Origin: Candidatus Peregrinibacteria bacterium
GTDB taxonomy: Bacteria > Patescibacteriota > Gracilibacteria > UBA1369 > LOWO2-01-FULL-3
Direction: 5' to 3'
NCBI GenBank assembly: GCA_030592015.1
Contig: JAUUZY010000001.1
Span: forward strand, 62,001-126,000
DNA length: 64,000 bases
The stretch's first letter is position 1; each line of letters opens with the position of its first letter. The notes beneath the pieces were generated by a model that made no database searches, was not told where the DNA came from, and worked only from the letters and a program-made list of their open reading frames with translations. Below are positions 1-11,667 of this stretch, piece by piece. A program made the translations under genes and the position numbers.

Positions 1-348
1 CTTCACGCAGAAACAGAAGAACAAACAATCGAAAATTATTGTACTTTTTTCAGCGAAAAAGTAGCAAACGTAGTCAAAGGAGGAAGAGTCTTTGCAAATC
101 TCGCATACAGCACCGACTGGGAAGCATTAACCGTAGAAGACCCATCAAGCACAAAAGACAGAAAAGGCAGACATATCACTAAAATCAACGGAATGTCCAA
201 AAGTGTAGCAGTAGCTGTTTCAAAAGCACTAACATTTGAAGGCTTCACTCAAAAAGGAAAAGACGAATTCAACCCAGCTGATGTAAATGCAGAAATTGAC
301 CACGCAAAACTAGCAAAAGGATTGGACTTGGTAAAAACCGCAAATTAA
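1..348 (+). CDS. C-terminal part of an uncharacterised protein, truncated at window edge
   Basis: Frame 1 is open from base 1 to TAA at 346-348 (...GRVFANLAYSTDWEALTVEDPSSTKDRKGRHITKINGMSKSVAVAVSKALTFEGFTQ...); family not recognised with certainty. Confidence 0.6.
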   Translation, partial: LHAETEEQTIENYCTFFSEKVANVVKGGRVFANLAYSTDWEALTVEDPSSTKDRKGRHITKINGMSKSVAVAVSKALTFEGFTQKGKDEFNPADVNAEIDHAKLAKGLDLVKTAN

Positions 349-475
349 ATCGGCTCTATCCCCGCAAGGGGCATTGTCCCCTAAACTTGTCCCAAGGAAG
401 AAAACCTTAGACACAAGCCAAAAATTCACCCCGCCATCAATTCTCCGGGGACAGGTTTGAAATTATTCAACAAAT

Positions 476-510
476 ACAAAAAGAGGCCATTCTGTAAAGT
501 ATGGCCTCTT
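476..510 (-). terminator. Intrinsic terminator downstream of groEL
   Basis: Inverted repeat AAGAGGCCAT (481-490)/ATGGCCTCTT (501-510), followed on the minus strand by a T-rich tract. Confidence 0.8.
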
Positions 511-532
511 TAAATTGTATAAAATCACACCA

Positions 533-2194
<1,662 letters not shown>

Positions 2195-2206
2195 TTAACT
2201 GTTAAT

Positions 2207-2497
2207 TTATTGTAATTTTGCGTAAATGTCTGAAGCAGCAAGTATCAAAACTTCCTTTCCTTCAACCTTTACTTCTGTTGGACCATATTTAGAAAAAAGA
2301 ACTACGTCTCCTTCACTCACTTCCATACTGGATCTTTTTCCATCATCCATCATTTTTCCGGGACCTACCGCTATAACTTTACCCTTCATAGGTTTTTCCT
2401 TTGAAGCATTATCGGGAATGATGATACCTGAAGAACTCACTTCTTCTTTAACGGGCTCAACTACAATATTATCACTCAAAGGTACTATTTTACTCAT
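2207..2497 (-). CDS. groES: 10 kDa co-chaperonin GroES
   Basis: PLSDNIVVEPVKEE..., VIAVGPGK, YGPTEVKVEGKEVLIL; directly upstream of groEL. Confidence 0.97.
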   Translation of the reverse strand: MSKIVPLSDNIVVEPVKEEVSSSGIIIPDNASKEKPMKGKVIAVGPGKMMDDGKRSSMEVSEGDVVLFSKYGPTEVKVEGKEVLILAASDIYAKLQ

Positions 2498-2523
2498 ATT
2501 GTTTTGCTTTAATTAAATATAAA

Positions 2524-4050
2524 TTATTGTGCAACCCCTTCTGATCGCACTTCTCTTATCACATGCACTTTAACAGGTCCAGGGTTTTGTAAATCATGCT
2601 CGATCTTCCTAGCTATAGAATGAGACAGCTTTATAGACGCTAAATCATCCAAAATTTCAGGATTTACAAACACTCTTACCTCAGTCCCGGCTTGAATCGC
2701 ATAAGATTTCTTCACTCCTTCTATAGTGTTACAAATATTCTCAAGCTCCATCAATCTTCTGATATAGGTATCAAGATTCTCCTTGTTTGCACCAGGTCTT
2801 GAATTTGAAATCAAATTTGCAGCTTGTACCAACTGAGCCTCCAAAGTCGTTGGCTCAGGATCACCATGATGCGCTTCAATTGCATGTACAACTTCTTTTG
2901 ACAAACCAAACTTACGCGCAATATCAGCACTAATATGAGCATGATGTCCCGGAACTTCATGATCCACGGCTTTCCCGATATCATGTAAAAGACCCGCTTT
3001 TCTACAAACATTCGCATCTGCCCCCAATTCAGAAGCCAAACTTGAAGCAATAAAAGCAACTTCCATAGAATGCTTCAAAGCGTTTTGCCCATGAGTAACT
3101 CTAAATTTAAGTCGTCCAAGAATTTTCACAAGATTAGGATGGAAGCCGGTAATACCAGTCTCCAATAATGCTTTTTCACCAAGCTCCTTAATCAAAACAT
3201 TAACCTCATCCTTTACCTTCAAAACAGTCTCTTCGATTCTGGCAGGATGAATACGACCATCTTCTATAAGTCGCCCCAAAGCCACTTTCGCAATATACCT
3301 TCTAACAAGATCAAAACCTGAAATCACGATGGAACCGGGAGTATCGTCGACAATCACATCAACACCGGTAATTTGTTCAAAAGTATTGATATTTCTACCT
3401 TCACGACCAATAATTCTTCCCTTCATCTCATCATTTGGAAGATTCACAATCGTAGCAGTAGATTCCGCTGTAGTTTCAGATGCACAACGCACAATAGCAT
3501 CGGCAATAATCCATCTAGCCTTCTCTTTTGCCTGTTCCTTAAGATCAGCCTCAGACTTTTTTATCTGAGCAACAATATCTTCCTTTGCCTCTTCTTCAAC
3601 CTTTTTCAGAAGTAATTCCTTAGCATCCTCCTTTGACATTGAAGCAACCTTCTCAAGCTCACTGGCCTGATGTTTATAAATAGATTCAACATCATCCCTA
3701 AGCTTCTTTACCGAACTGATCTTCGTATCCAAATCAACCCTCAGCTTCTCAACATTCTCATTTCTCTGATCCAAACTTTGCTCCTTACTAAGAAGCCTCT
3801 CCTCAACCTTATTAAATTCTATTTGTTGAGTTTTTTCCTCCTTTTTTATCTCATCCTGCATTTTGAAACTCTCATTTCTAGCTTCATACAAAATCTCCTT
3901 TGACTTTGCCTTAGCATCAATAAGAATCTTTTCAGCCTTCGAAACAGAGTTTTTATTCCTCTCCTCAACCTGCTTCTTTTTGTAAACATATCCCCCAGCA
4001 CCACCAAGCGCCACCCCCACTACTGCAAATAAAATTGTTATAGTCCACAT
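2524..4050 (-). CDS. rny: Ribonuclease Y (KH and HD domains, N-terminal TM helix)
   Basis: N-terminal TM and coiled coil, KH motif GRIIGREGRNI, HD motif LLHDIGKAVDHE, C-terminal GPVKVHVIRE. Confidence 0.97.
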   Translation of the reverse strand: MWTITILFAVVGVALGGAGGYVYKKKQVEERNKNSVSKAEKILIDAKAKSKEILYEARNESFKMQDEIKKEEKTQQIEFNKVEERLLSKEQSLDQRNENVEKLRVDLDTKISSVKKLRDDVESIYKHQASELEKVASMSKEDAKELLLKKVEEEAKEDIVAQIKKSEADLKEQAKEKARWIIADAIVRCASETTAESTATIVNLPNDEMKGRIIGREGRNINTFEQITGVDVIVDDTPGSIVISGFDLVRRYIAKVALGRLIEDGRIHPARIEETVLKVKDEVNVLIKELGEKALLETGITGFHPNLVKILGRLKFRVTHGQNALKHSMEVAFIASSLASELGADANVCRKAGLLHDIGKAVDHEVPGHHAHISADIARKFGLSKEVVHAIEAHHGDPEPTTLEAQLVQAANLISNSRPGANKENLDTYIRRLMELENICNTIEGVKKSYAIQAGTEVRVFVNPEILDDLASIKLSHSIARKIEHDLQNPGPVKVHVIREVRSEGVAQ

Positions 4051-4294
4051 AATCTTTTGAAGTCGTTAGACTGCACTCGAGCTCGGTAAAAGCAACCTTC
4101 GATCTAATAATTTTTAGATGGCCTTTTATGGCCTAATATATCTTTCAACTATCGTTTTTCGTCTTTAAATAAGTGTTTACCTCTCTAATGCATAATTAAT
4201 AATTCCACTCCAATCTACTGGAATTACAAAAAATGTCAAACTCACATTCCCCAAATTTAATGAAAATTTAACAATTCATATATTTAATAAAACT

Positions 4295-5536
4295 GTGAAA
4301 AAAACAAAAGTTCTCATAATAGTTTTTCTAAGTCTAATCTTACTCCCAAATCAGCTCACCCATGCTCAATTTTTATCAAAAATAGCTCTCAAAGATAAAA
4401 ATAGTGACTGGATAGAAATTTCCATCCCTGACGGATTAAAACAAGAAATAGAAATAAAAGACGACTCGCTCATAAGCAAAATATCTCCGGAACAAATCAC
4501 GGATGAAAAAATAATAATAATTCACTTCAAATCAAAAAGCGAAAAAACAGAAAGTTCCAGCGGCATATTTCACGTATATACAAACAAAAATGGTCTCACC
4601 GGAACAAGTGAACAAATCACAATCGAAACTGATGAAGGAATCATCGACACGGTGTGTTGGCAAGATTCAAGCCCTACAGCATCAGAAAAAACAGACATCG
4701 CAGAACTAAAAAAAGTAAAAGCATGGCAAGGCAACTGCATCAACAGTGAAAAAATCCAAAAAAATGAAAGAATCGAAAGAATTAAAAACTCAAACACAAA
4801 AGAGAGCTGGAAGATCGTAAAGCTAGAGACAGATGGAGACCTCTCACAAAAAATAATAATAAACGAAATATTCCCAAACCCCGCAGGCAAAGATTCAGGC
4901 AAAGAATGGATAGAACTCTACAATGCATCAGAAAAAAAAGTAAACCTGGGCAACTGGAAAATAAAAGATCTAAAACTTTCAAATAAAATAGAAATTCCTC
5001 CACATCAATTCATAATAATAAGCGATCTAAGCTTAAAAAATGAAAACGAGATCATAGAGCTCAAAGATTTTCAAAACACTCTTATATCAGAGCTAAGATA
5101 CAAGAAAGCTGAAGAAGGACTGGCCTTAAGTCTATCTTCAATAAAGAAAGGAAATCTAAGAAAAAAATCATGGATATGGACCACTCCATCCAAAAACACG
5201 AAAAACCAAACATTCTATGAACTAACAGGGAAAATTTCCAAAGAACCGGAAATAAACAAGGAGTATTATTTCCAAATCACAAACGACCAAGACAGACAAA
5301 CAAAAATCATAATAGATGAAAACCTACACAACTTCCTATTACTACAAAGTATTTTCAAAAAAGGAAGCAAAATAAATGTATTAGCCAAAAAAGAAAGCGC
5401 CTACATCCTAGAAGACTTCAAAATCATCGATCCTGAAATAACAGAAACAGAAGCAAATACTGCCACGCCAAAATGGACCTATTACCTACTGATTCCAATA
5501 TTTCTAATGACCTTTGTGCTTATAGCAATCCTTTAG
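4295..5536 (+). CDS. Secreted/membrane-anchored protein with lamin-tail-like (LTD) domain
   Basis: Signal peptide; INEIFPNPAGKDSGKEWIELYNASEKKVNLGNWKIKD is LTD-like; C-terminal TM helix. Confidence 0.8.
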   Translation: MKKTKVLIIVFLSLILLPNQLTHAQFLSKIALKDKNSDWIEISIPDGLKQEIEIKDDSLISKISPEQITDEKIIIIHFKSKSEKTESSSGIFHVYTNKNGLTGTSEQITIETDEGIIDTVCWQDSSPTASEKTDIAELKKVKAWQGNCINSEKIQKNERIERIKNSNTKESWKIVKLETDGDLSQKIIINEIFPNPAGKDSGKEWIELYNASEKKVNLGNWKIKDLKLSNKIEIPPHQFIIISDLSLKNENEIIELKDFQNTLISELRYKKAEEGLALSLSSIKKGNLRKKSWIWTTPSKNTKNQTFYELTGKISKEPEINKEYYFQITNDQDRQTKIIIDENLHNFLLLQSIFKKGSKINVLAKKESAYILEDFKIIDPEITETEANTATPKWTYYLLIPIFLMTFVLIAIL

Positions 5537-6383
5537 CAACCATCGCATTGTATACCATCTGCACAAACTCAGCTCGACTCAACTCATAACCCGCACTAAA
5601 GAAAGCACTATCAGCAATAACGGCATTTTCTTTCGCAACCTGAGCATAAGGAGCAAACCATTCAGAGATATGAACATCACTAAAAGGAGACTGCGTAATC
5701 ATTTCAGGAATTTCAAATTCAAAAGTTTCCAAAACAATCTTCAATGCTTCAGCTCTGTTTACAGTCTGGGAAGGCCGGTACGAACCATCTTCAAACCCAT
5801 TAACCCAGCCATATTGCTTTGCATAACAAACAAAAGGAGCAAACCACTCAGTTTCAACGTCTGTAAAACAATGGTCATAACTTCCTCCTGAAAAATCCGC
5901 ATCAATAGCATTGGTCAAAACTGTCAAAAGCTCTGCCCTATTCAAAGTATTTTCAGCCTTAAAGCTACCATCGGTGTACCCATTGATAATTCCAGTATTG
6001 TATAAAGTCTCAATAGCCCTCGCATGTCTATGCTTTGAAGTAACATCTGAAAAGATTTCATATTCTTCCTCTTCCTCAACATCCTCAACTACAGCACAAA
6101 CAGACGCACAAATTGGGAATGGTGGACATGTCTGACAGTCAGGCGGCACAGACGCAAGCAAATCGGGACTAGCAATACTATCGATCACAGAAGCCTGGTA
6201 GTTATCTAAATATTGATTTGTTGAATTGAAAAAGGAAAAAAGTGCATATACTGTAAAACCTGCAAAAAGAACCAAAATAGTCAAAAAATGAAAATGTTCA
6301 GACTTATCACTCTTCTTAGTAACTTTTCTTTTCATTGGAGCCTTCTTCTTAGTAATTTTCTTAGTAGTTTTTTTAGGGGGCAT
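5520..6383 (-). CDS. S-layer homology (SLH) domain membrane protein with Lys-rich N-terminal tail
   Basis: MPPKKTTKKITKKKAPMKRKVTKK tail, TM helix, SLH repeats (GIINGYTDGSFKAENTLNRAELL; GWVNGFEDGSYRPSQTVNRAEALKI). Confidence 0.9.
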   Translation of the reverse strand: MPPKKTTKKITKKKAPMKRKVTKKSDKSEHFHFLTILVLFAGFTVYALFSFFNSTNQYLDNYQASVIDSIASPDLLASVPPDCQTCPPFPICASVCAVVEDVEEEEEYEIFSDVTSKHRHARAIETLYNTGIINGYTDGSFKAENTLNRAELLTVLTNAIDADFSGGSYDHCFTDVETEWFAPFVCYAKQYGWVNGFEDGSYRPSQTVNRAEALKIVLETFEFEIPEMITQSPFSDVHISEWFAPYAQVAKENAVIADSAFFSAGYELSRAEFVQMVYNAMVAKGLL

Positions 6384-6402
6384 ATTGATATGTTAAAAAA
6401 AA

Positions 6403-7572
6403 TTATCTTTTAAGAACTTTTTTATATTCAGTTTCATAAATTGTCAAAAATGACATCAGAATCATCAAAACCAACGGTCCAACTACAACGCCCTTGAAAT
6501 CCATTTGCCAAACTCCACCCAAAATCACAAAGAACATAAGCAAAGGATATGTTCGCACTTTTCCACCGATCAAATAAGGCCTAGCCAAATTATCAATAGA
6601 TCCAACAAGCAAAAAGCCCCACAAGAAAATAAATATCGCCGCACCATAATTACCTAACATCAACAAAACAATCGCTGCAGGAACCCATATGATCGCAGTT
6701 CCAAAAACAGGCAATAAAGACAGAAAAGCCATGGCAGTTCCCCAAAACACAGGACTAGAAATTCCCGCAATCGCAAAACCTATACCTCCTACAACTCCCT
6801 GCAAAATCGCAGTAAAGAATACTCCAAAAACAATGGACTTCACCATAGAAGCTATATTAGAAAAAAGTTTCACTTCATGAGAAGTCGGCAAAGGACTCAA
6901 GGCCCCAATCCTTTGAACTAATTTATCTCCATCCTTGAAGAAATAAAACATTGAGAAAAGCATAATAAAGAAACCAACCAAGAACGAGAAAAAACTTCCA
7001 ACAAAAGCAGCTGCCTGATCACTAAGCCACCCACTGGTCGTTTTCGCTAATTCAATAATATTATCCTTAAGATTTAACTCTGACAAATCAACAACAGAAG
7101 ACACCTCTTCTTTAAACTTTTCATAAGTATCAAAAATTATACCTCCATCCTCCCATTGCAAATAAGCATCAAAAACACCGGACTCAAATTGCTCCTGAAC
7201 TAATACATATGTCTCCGCGCCTTCACTTGCCACTAAAAAACCAAAAAAAGTAAGCGGTGCAACTATAACCAAAACAACAAGTATGCAACTAACAAGGGAA
7301 GCAATTCTGCTCCACCCCTTAAAAAACTTTAAAATCCTCCTATACAGAGGATAAAAAGCAATCGTAAAAACTGCCGCCACCATAATAGCCGTAGCAAAAG
7401 GACTAAGAATCCAAAACAAAAGCAATATCATCACCGACAAACACAAAATCAGAAAAACAGCAGGCAATCTATACAAAACCATAATTCCACCAAACTCATG
7501 ATCAACCTTAACTTTGCGAGTAGTCGTAGTTTTTTTAGTTACCTTTTTCGCAGACGCTTTTGTTCTAGGCAT
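6403..7572 (-). CDS. AI-2E family transporter/permease
   Basis: Multi-TM protein with family-like segments (LSLLPVFGTAIIWVPAAIVLL; GVVVGPLVLMILMSFLTIYE). Confidence 0.9.
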   Translation of the reverse strand: MPRTKASAKKVTKKTTTTRKVKVDHEFGGIMVLYRLPAVFLILCLSVMILLLFWILSPFATAIMVAAVFTIAFYPLYRRILKFFKGWSRIASLVSCILVVLVIVAPLTFFGFLVASEGAETYVLVQEQFESGVFDAYLQWEDGGIIFDTYEKFKEEVSSVVDLSELNLKDNIIELAKTTSGWLSDQAAAFVGSFFSFLVGFFIMLFSMFYFFKDGDKLVQRIGALSPLPTSHEVKLFSNIASMVKSIVFGVFFTAILQGVVGGIGFAIAGISSPVFWGTAMAFLSLLPVFGTAIIWVPAAIVLLMLGNYGAAIFIFLWGFLLVGSIDNLARPYLIGGKVRTYPLLMFFVILGGVWQMDFKGVVVGPLVLMILMSFLTIYETEYKKVLKR

Positions 7573-7654
7573 AAAAATAAAGTCAAAAAGATAGCTAATT
7601 TATACCATATTACGAACTAAGCCCATGACTAAAAGAACTTGACGTTTTTTGTTT

Positions 7655-9883
7655 CTATATTAGTGGAGCTTCAAAAACAGGTTCAATATCACCCTGCATA
7701 GCCCCAAGATTTTCAAATTCCCCAGCTTCATCCCATTTATTGAGCATCTCTTCTACACCTACCTTTGGCATACAATATTTCGCTCTTGAAGTCTCAATAA
7801 TTTGATTTACGAAGCTATCATCTACCTTTGGTACAGTAATAGTTCTACCTGAAAAAGCCTCCCTTATCTCACCATTCACAGACATTTTACAATAAAACTC
7901 ACGCACCCCCAGGTTGATAATATCTCTTTCCTTAAACACCGGAGTATATTCCTCCGCCAAAAACTTCGCATCATCCGCCCCAACTCTAAAACTAACCATC
8001 GATCCAACATTACCAAACACTGTTTTTCTAACCTTGTCGGACAACTGTCCCATATACTGATGAGCAATAGTCAAATTCAATCTATACTTTCTCGCCTCAG
8101 ACAAAATTTCCGCAAACATATCCGTAGCAAAATTCTGAAACTCATCTACATAGAAATAAAAGTCACTTCTATCCTCCTCCTTCATATCTGCCCTACTCAT
8201 AGCAGCCTGATAAAGCTTTGTAATAATCATCGCTCCCAAAAGCGAACTGTTTTCTTCCCCCAAAAGCCCCTTAGACACTTTCATCAAAAGAATTTTCTTA
8301 TTGTCCATAACATCACGAATATCAAATTTATTCGTAGGTTGACCAATAATATTCCTAATCATATTTGTAGAAACAAACTGCCCCACCTTATTCAAAAGCG
8401 GAGTTATCGCCTCAGCATCAAATTTCTCACTCCATCCGGCAAACTCAGAAACCCAGAAATTTTTCACAACATTATCCTGAATACGAGAAACTATCGTCTG
8501 TCTATAGTTCTTATCCGTCAACATCTTCAAAATAGACAAAACAGTCGTATTGTCACTATCCAAAAGAGCCAAAACCGTATACCTAAGCACGTGCTCCAGT
8601 CTATCGGTCCAATTACTACCAAATAATTTCTTAAAAATCTGAATAAAACCAATAGTAACCTGCATTTTGTAAGCCTCATCCACATTTTCCAAAGGATTGA
8701 AAGAAATCGGGAAATTAGTATCTGAAGGATCAAAATAAATAACATCCTTGATTCGATGCTCCGGAATCATAGCCAGAACATTATCAACCAAATCTCCATG
8801 AGGATCCAAAATCCCAACACCATGACCATTATCCAAATCCTCCTTGATAAGCAATTCCAACAATTTAGATTTTCCTGAACCGGATTTTCCAACAGCATAA
8901 AGATGTCTACGCCTATCGGCTCTCCTAATCCCAAAGGTCTCAAAATTATTATGATAATTTGTAACCCCAAACAAACTCACCCCCTTCTCCCCTATCTTCG
9001 GTAGATCCTGAGGCGGCTCCGCTTTTCGCGCTAAAACATGCACAATATGAGAAACATTATCCGAATTCGGCAAATGATAAAGAGTAGCAATCTCCTTTGG
9101 ATTCAATAAAAAAGGAACAACCAATTTTCTGGCACGATACTCAGCAAGAAAGACCTTTTCTGAAAGTCTCAAAGGCTTAAATTCCTGAATATCTGTCTTA
9201 TTAAATTGATAAAAACTATTTATAATCGCTTCCAACTTTCTTCTTGCATCCTCTGGGGTCTTTGCAATATAAGCCAAACGCATATTTGCAAAAAACGGCT
9301 CAGTTTTCACCTTTTCAACAGCCAAGACATGTCGAACTTTTATCACACTATTCTCATCCTTCATTCTCATACGATCTCTCAAACTAAATATTTTTTTGAA
9401 TTTATTCCATCGAAGATTCACCCTTCTTTTCAAATGATGAACCGCACTTTCCTCACGTGGATTAATTACAATCTGAACCCAAACCTGCTCACCCGAAGCA
9501 ATTTTTGAAATAACAGAGAAAAGCCTACTCTGACTATCCTCATCAAACTCATCATAAGTCTTGATCGGATAAACATCTCCAAAACGAAATTTCATCCTAA
9601 CACCAGCAATAGCCTCCTTACTCGAGTCATATTTCGCAGAATAATCCAAAACTTCCCTTATTTCACAATCAGGATATGAAGAATACAAAAGACCTTCAAT
9701 AGTCTCAAAAAGCTTAGTTGGAACAGCGATAAAGAAGTAGGTATATTGCTCAAATCCTAGGCATTCAAGGGAAATAGAAGCGTTCTTCACAGTATTATGC
9801 AAATTCATCAAAAGCTCCTGAAAAATGCTTTCTTTTTTCTTTACATCATCTCCCTGCGGAACTATCACTTGAAAATACTTCAT
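7655..9883 (-). CDS. TraG/VirD4-like P-loop ATPase (type IV secretion/conjugation coupling-like)
   Basis: Walker A GKSGSGKSKLLELLIKEDLDNGHGVGILDPHGDLV; DFYFYVDEFQNFAT Walker B-like; SEARKYRLNLTIAHQY. Confidence 0.88.
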   Translation of the reverse strand: MKYFQVIVPQGDDVKKKESIFQELLMNLHNTVKNASISLECLGFEQYTYFFIAVPTKLFETIEGLLYSSYPDCEIREVLDYSAKYDSSKEAIAGVRMKFRFGDVYPIKTYDEFDEDSQSRLFSVISKIASGEQVWVQIVINPREESAVHHLKRRVNLRWNKFKKIFSLRDRMRMKDENSVIKVRHVLAVEKVKTEPFFANMRLAYIAKTPEDARRKLEAIINSFYQFNKTDIQEFKPLRLSEKVFLAEYRARKLVVPFLLNPKEIATLYHLPNSDNVSHIVHVLARKAEPPQDLPKIGEKGVSLFGVTNYHNNFETFGIRRADRRRHLYAVGKSGSGKSKLLELLIKEDLDNGHGVGILDPHGDLVDNVLAMIPEHRIKDVIYFDPSDTNFPISFNPLENVDEAYKMQVTIGFIQIFKKLFGSNWTDRLEHVLRYTVLALLDSDNTTVLSILKMLTDKNYRQTIVSRIQDNVVKNFWVSEFAGWSEKFDAEAITPLLNKVGQFVSTNMIRNIIGQPTNKFDIRDVMDNKKILLMKVSKGLLGEENSSLLGAMIITKLYQAAMSRADMKEEDRSDFYFYVDEFQNFATDMFAEILSEARKYRLNLTIAHQYMGQLSDKVRKTVFGNVGSMVSFRVGADDAKFLAEEYTPVFKERDIINLGVREFYCKMSVNGEIREAFSGRTITVPKVDDSFVNQIIETSRAKYCMPKVGVEEMLNKWDEAGEFENLGAMQGDIEPVFEAPLI

Positions 9884-10006
9884 TCCAATTAGTAATAAAT
9901 AATGGCTACATACTTTACCACAAAAGCGAAAGCCTGTCTAGTCCTTGTAGGACTAAAAGCAAGCTCATTCAAACTAGACATAAAAAAGCAATAAATCAAG
10001 AAAGCA

Positions 10007-11659
10007 CTAATAAACAGTTTCCAGATAACATTTATCACAATAAACAATTTCTCGTCTTTCAGGAGCGTAACTTGTAACAACCTTGGCAGCACATTTAGCA
10101 CATGATCTATCAAAACTTATTATAGGGTTTCTCATAGCCAATCTAAGAGCATTTCTAGTTTCCGGAGCATAATGAGGAATAGGAACTCCCATCTTCTTAT
10201 ATAACTCCAATTCCCGAGGAATAATTTTGTATGGACGTCCTGTTTTCTCGCACACCAAAGGCTTCCCTACAATATCGTCACTCACATCATTAATAGAATC
10301 AGGAATCACATAGTCACTCTGCATTTCACGAACTTCCTCATCAAGCCACTTCAAGCCCTGAGACAAGGCCTCTGACTTAGTCATAGGAAAATAGTCCTGA
10401 GCCACAGTTTCATTATACGCAAACAATGAATCCTTCATGGGACAAAATTCCCCCCATTCGCCGGTAGACTTCATATGTTCAACAATTCTTGCACGAAGAT
10501 CAAAATACTCATCTTTTGAATATTGTTTATTCAAAATACAATACTCCCCTCTATTCAGGCACACACAGCCAAAAAGATCATGACCATTGGAAACAAGATC
10601 ACAATAAAAAACATCATTCGACCACCAAGAACAAGCGCTGAGAGCATTGTGATAACCATCAACAGAGCCAGTCATTTCATAAAAAAGCTCAGGTTTATGC
10701 CCCACATGATCACTACTCAAAATATCCTTTGCCACCCATCCACCAAGAAAGACATCCTTCATATCTTCTGCCGGCCCCTCAATCCCAAAAGAATTACTAA
10801 CATTATTCGCATTACTAAGATAATCCCCAGTACAACCTTCACAATTCACAGTACTGGCAAACTTATGAGGGTATTTTAATTTAAATTCAGCAAACTCCTT
10901 CTTCATTTTTTCTACAGCAGTCCAGCTATCCAACCGATATCCCTTAACTTTCCTCTCATAATCCTCCTTTGAATATAGCTTATTAAAAATATGATAGCGC
11001 TTACTTCTGAGGCCAACACACCCAAAACAATCATCACAATTTCTACATTCAAAAAGAAAAGAACTGTCCTTACAGTTATGACTATTTTGACAATACTTAA
11101 GATTATAACATTTCGTACAATCAGTACTGTCATAAACAAGTTCACTTTCATTCACCCAATAAACATCAACATTATCCTTACAGTACATGCAAAAAATACT
11201 ATACATGCAGTCCTCACTATAATCCCCACCAAAAACCAAATAACAATTCTTATTTGAAAGACTCATATTGCAATACTCACTATTCTCGCCCTGAGAATTC
11301 ATCAAGGACAAACGCGGAACAACCTGCCTAAGCTCATGAAACTGCTGAAAAAAAGGCTTCGAAAAGTCATAATCACACCCATAGTCCTTTGCATCCCATT
11401 TATCACTCCACCAAGCATCCTGAGAATAAACAGTACAAGGGCCACCAGGAGAATACAAAGAAACTATCGGCTCCCCTGTCAGATCACATTTAGCATTATA
11501 TATTTTTCTTTCATTACGATGAGAAAGCCGCCTCCTATGCCTTTCTTCTATACAAAGAGTAGGCAAAGGTAGCCCAAACTTTTGAAGAAAATCTTGCTCC
11601 CACTCTGTAACTACAAATTCCTTTCCTGTAATTCTGCATGTCTGAGTAAGCTCGGGCAT
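10007..11659 (-). CDS. Cys-rich zinc-ribbon repeat protein (paralog 1)
   Basis: Terminal CxxC pairs, RNERKIYNAKCD, CFGCVGLRSKRYHIFNKLYSKEDY and CFGCVCLNRGEYCILNKQYSKDEY repeats; shared with the next two ORFs. Confidence 0.85.
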   Translation of the reverse strand: MPELTQTCRITGKEFVVTEWEQDFLQKFGLPLPTLCIEERHRRRLSHRNERKIYNAKCDLTGEPIVSLYSPGGPCTVYSQDAWWSDKWDAKDYGCDYDFSKPFFQQFHELRQVVPRLSLMNSQGENSEYCNMSLSNKNCYLVFGGDYSEDCMYSIFCMYCKDNVDVYWVNESELVYDSTDCTKCYNLKYCQNSHNCKDSSFLFECRNCDDCFGCVGLRSKRYHIFNKLYSKEDYERKVKGYRLDSWTAVEKMKKEFAEFKLKYPHKFASTVNCEGCTGDYLSNANNVSNSFGIEGPAEDMKDVFLGGWVAKDILSSDHVGHKPELFYEMTGSVDGYHNALSACSWWSNDVFYCDLVSNGHDLFGCVCLNRGEYCILNKQYSKDEYFDLRARIVEHMKSTGEWGEFCPMKDSLFAYNETVAQDYFPMTKSEALSQGLKWLDEEVREMQSDYVIPDSINDVSDDIVGKPLVCEKTGRPYKIIPRELELYKKMGVPIPHYAPETRNALRLAMRNPIISFDRSCAKCAAKVVTSYAPERREIVYCDKCYLETVY

Positions 11660-11667
11660 AAAATATA

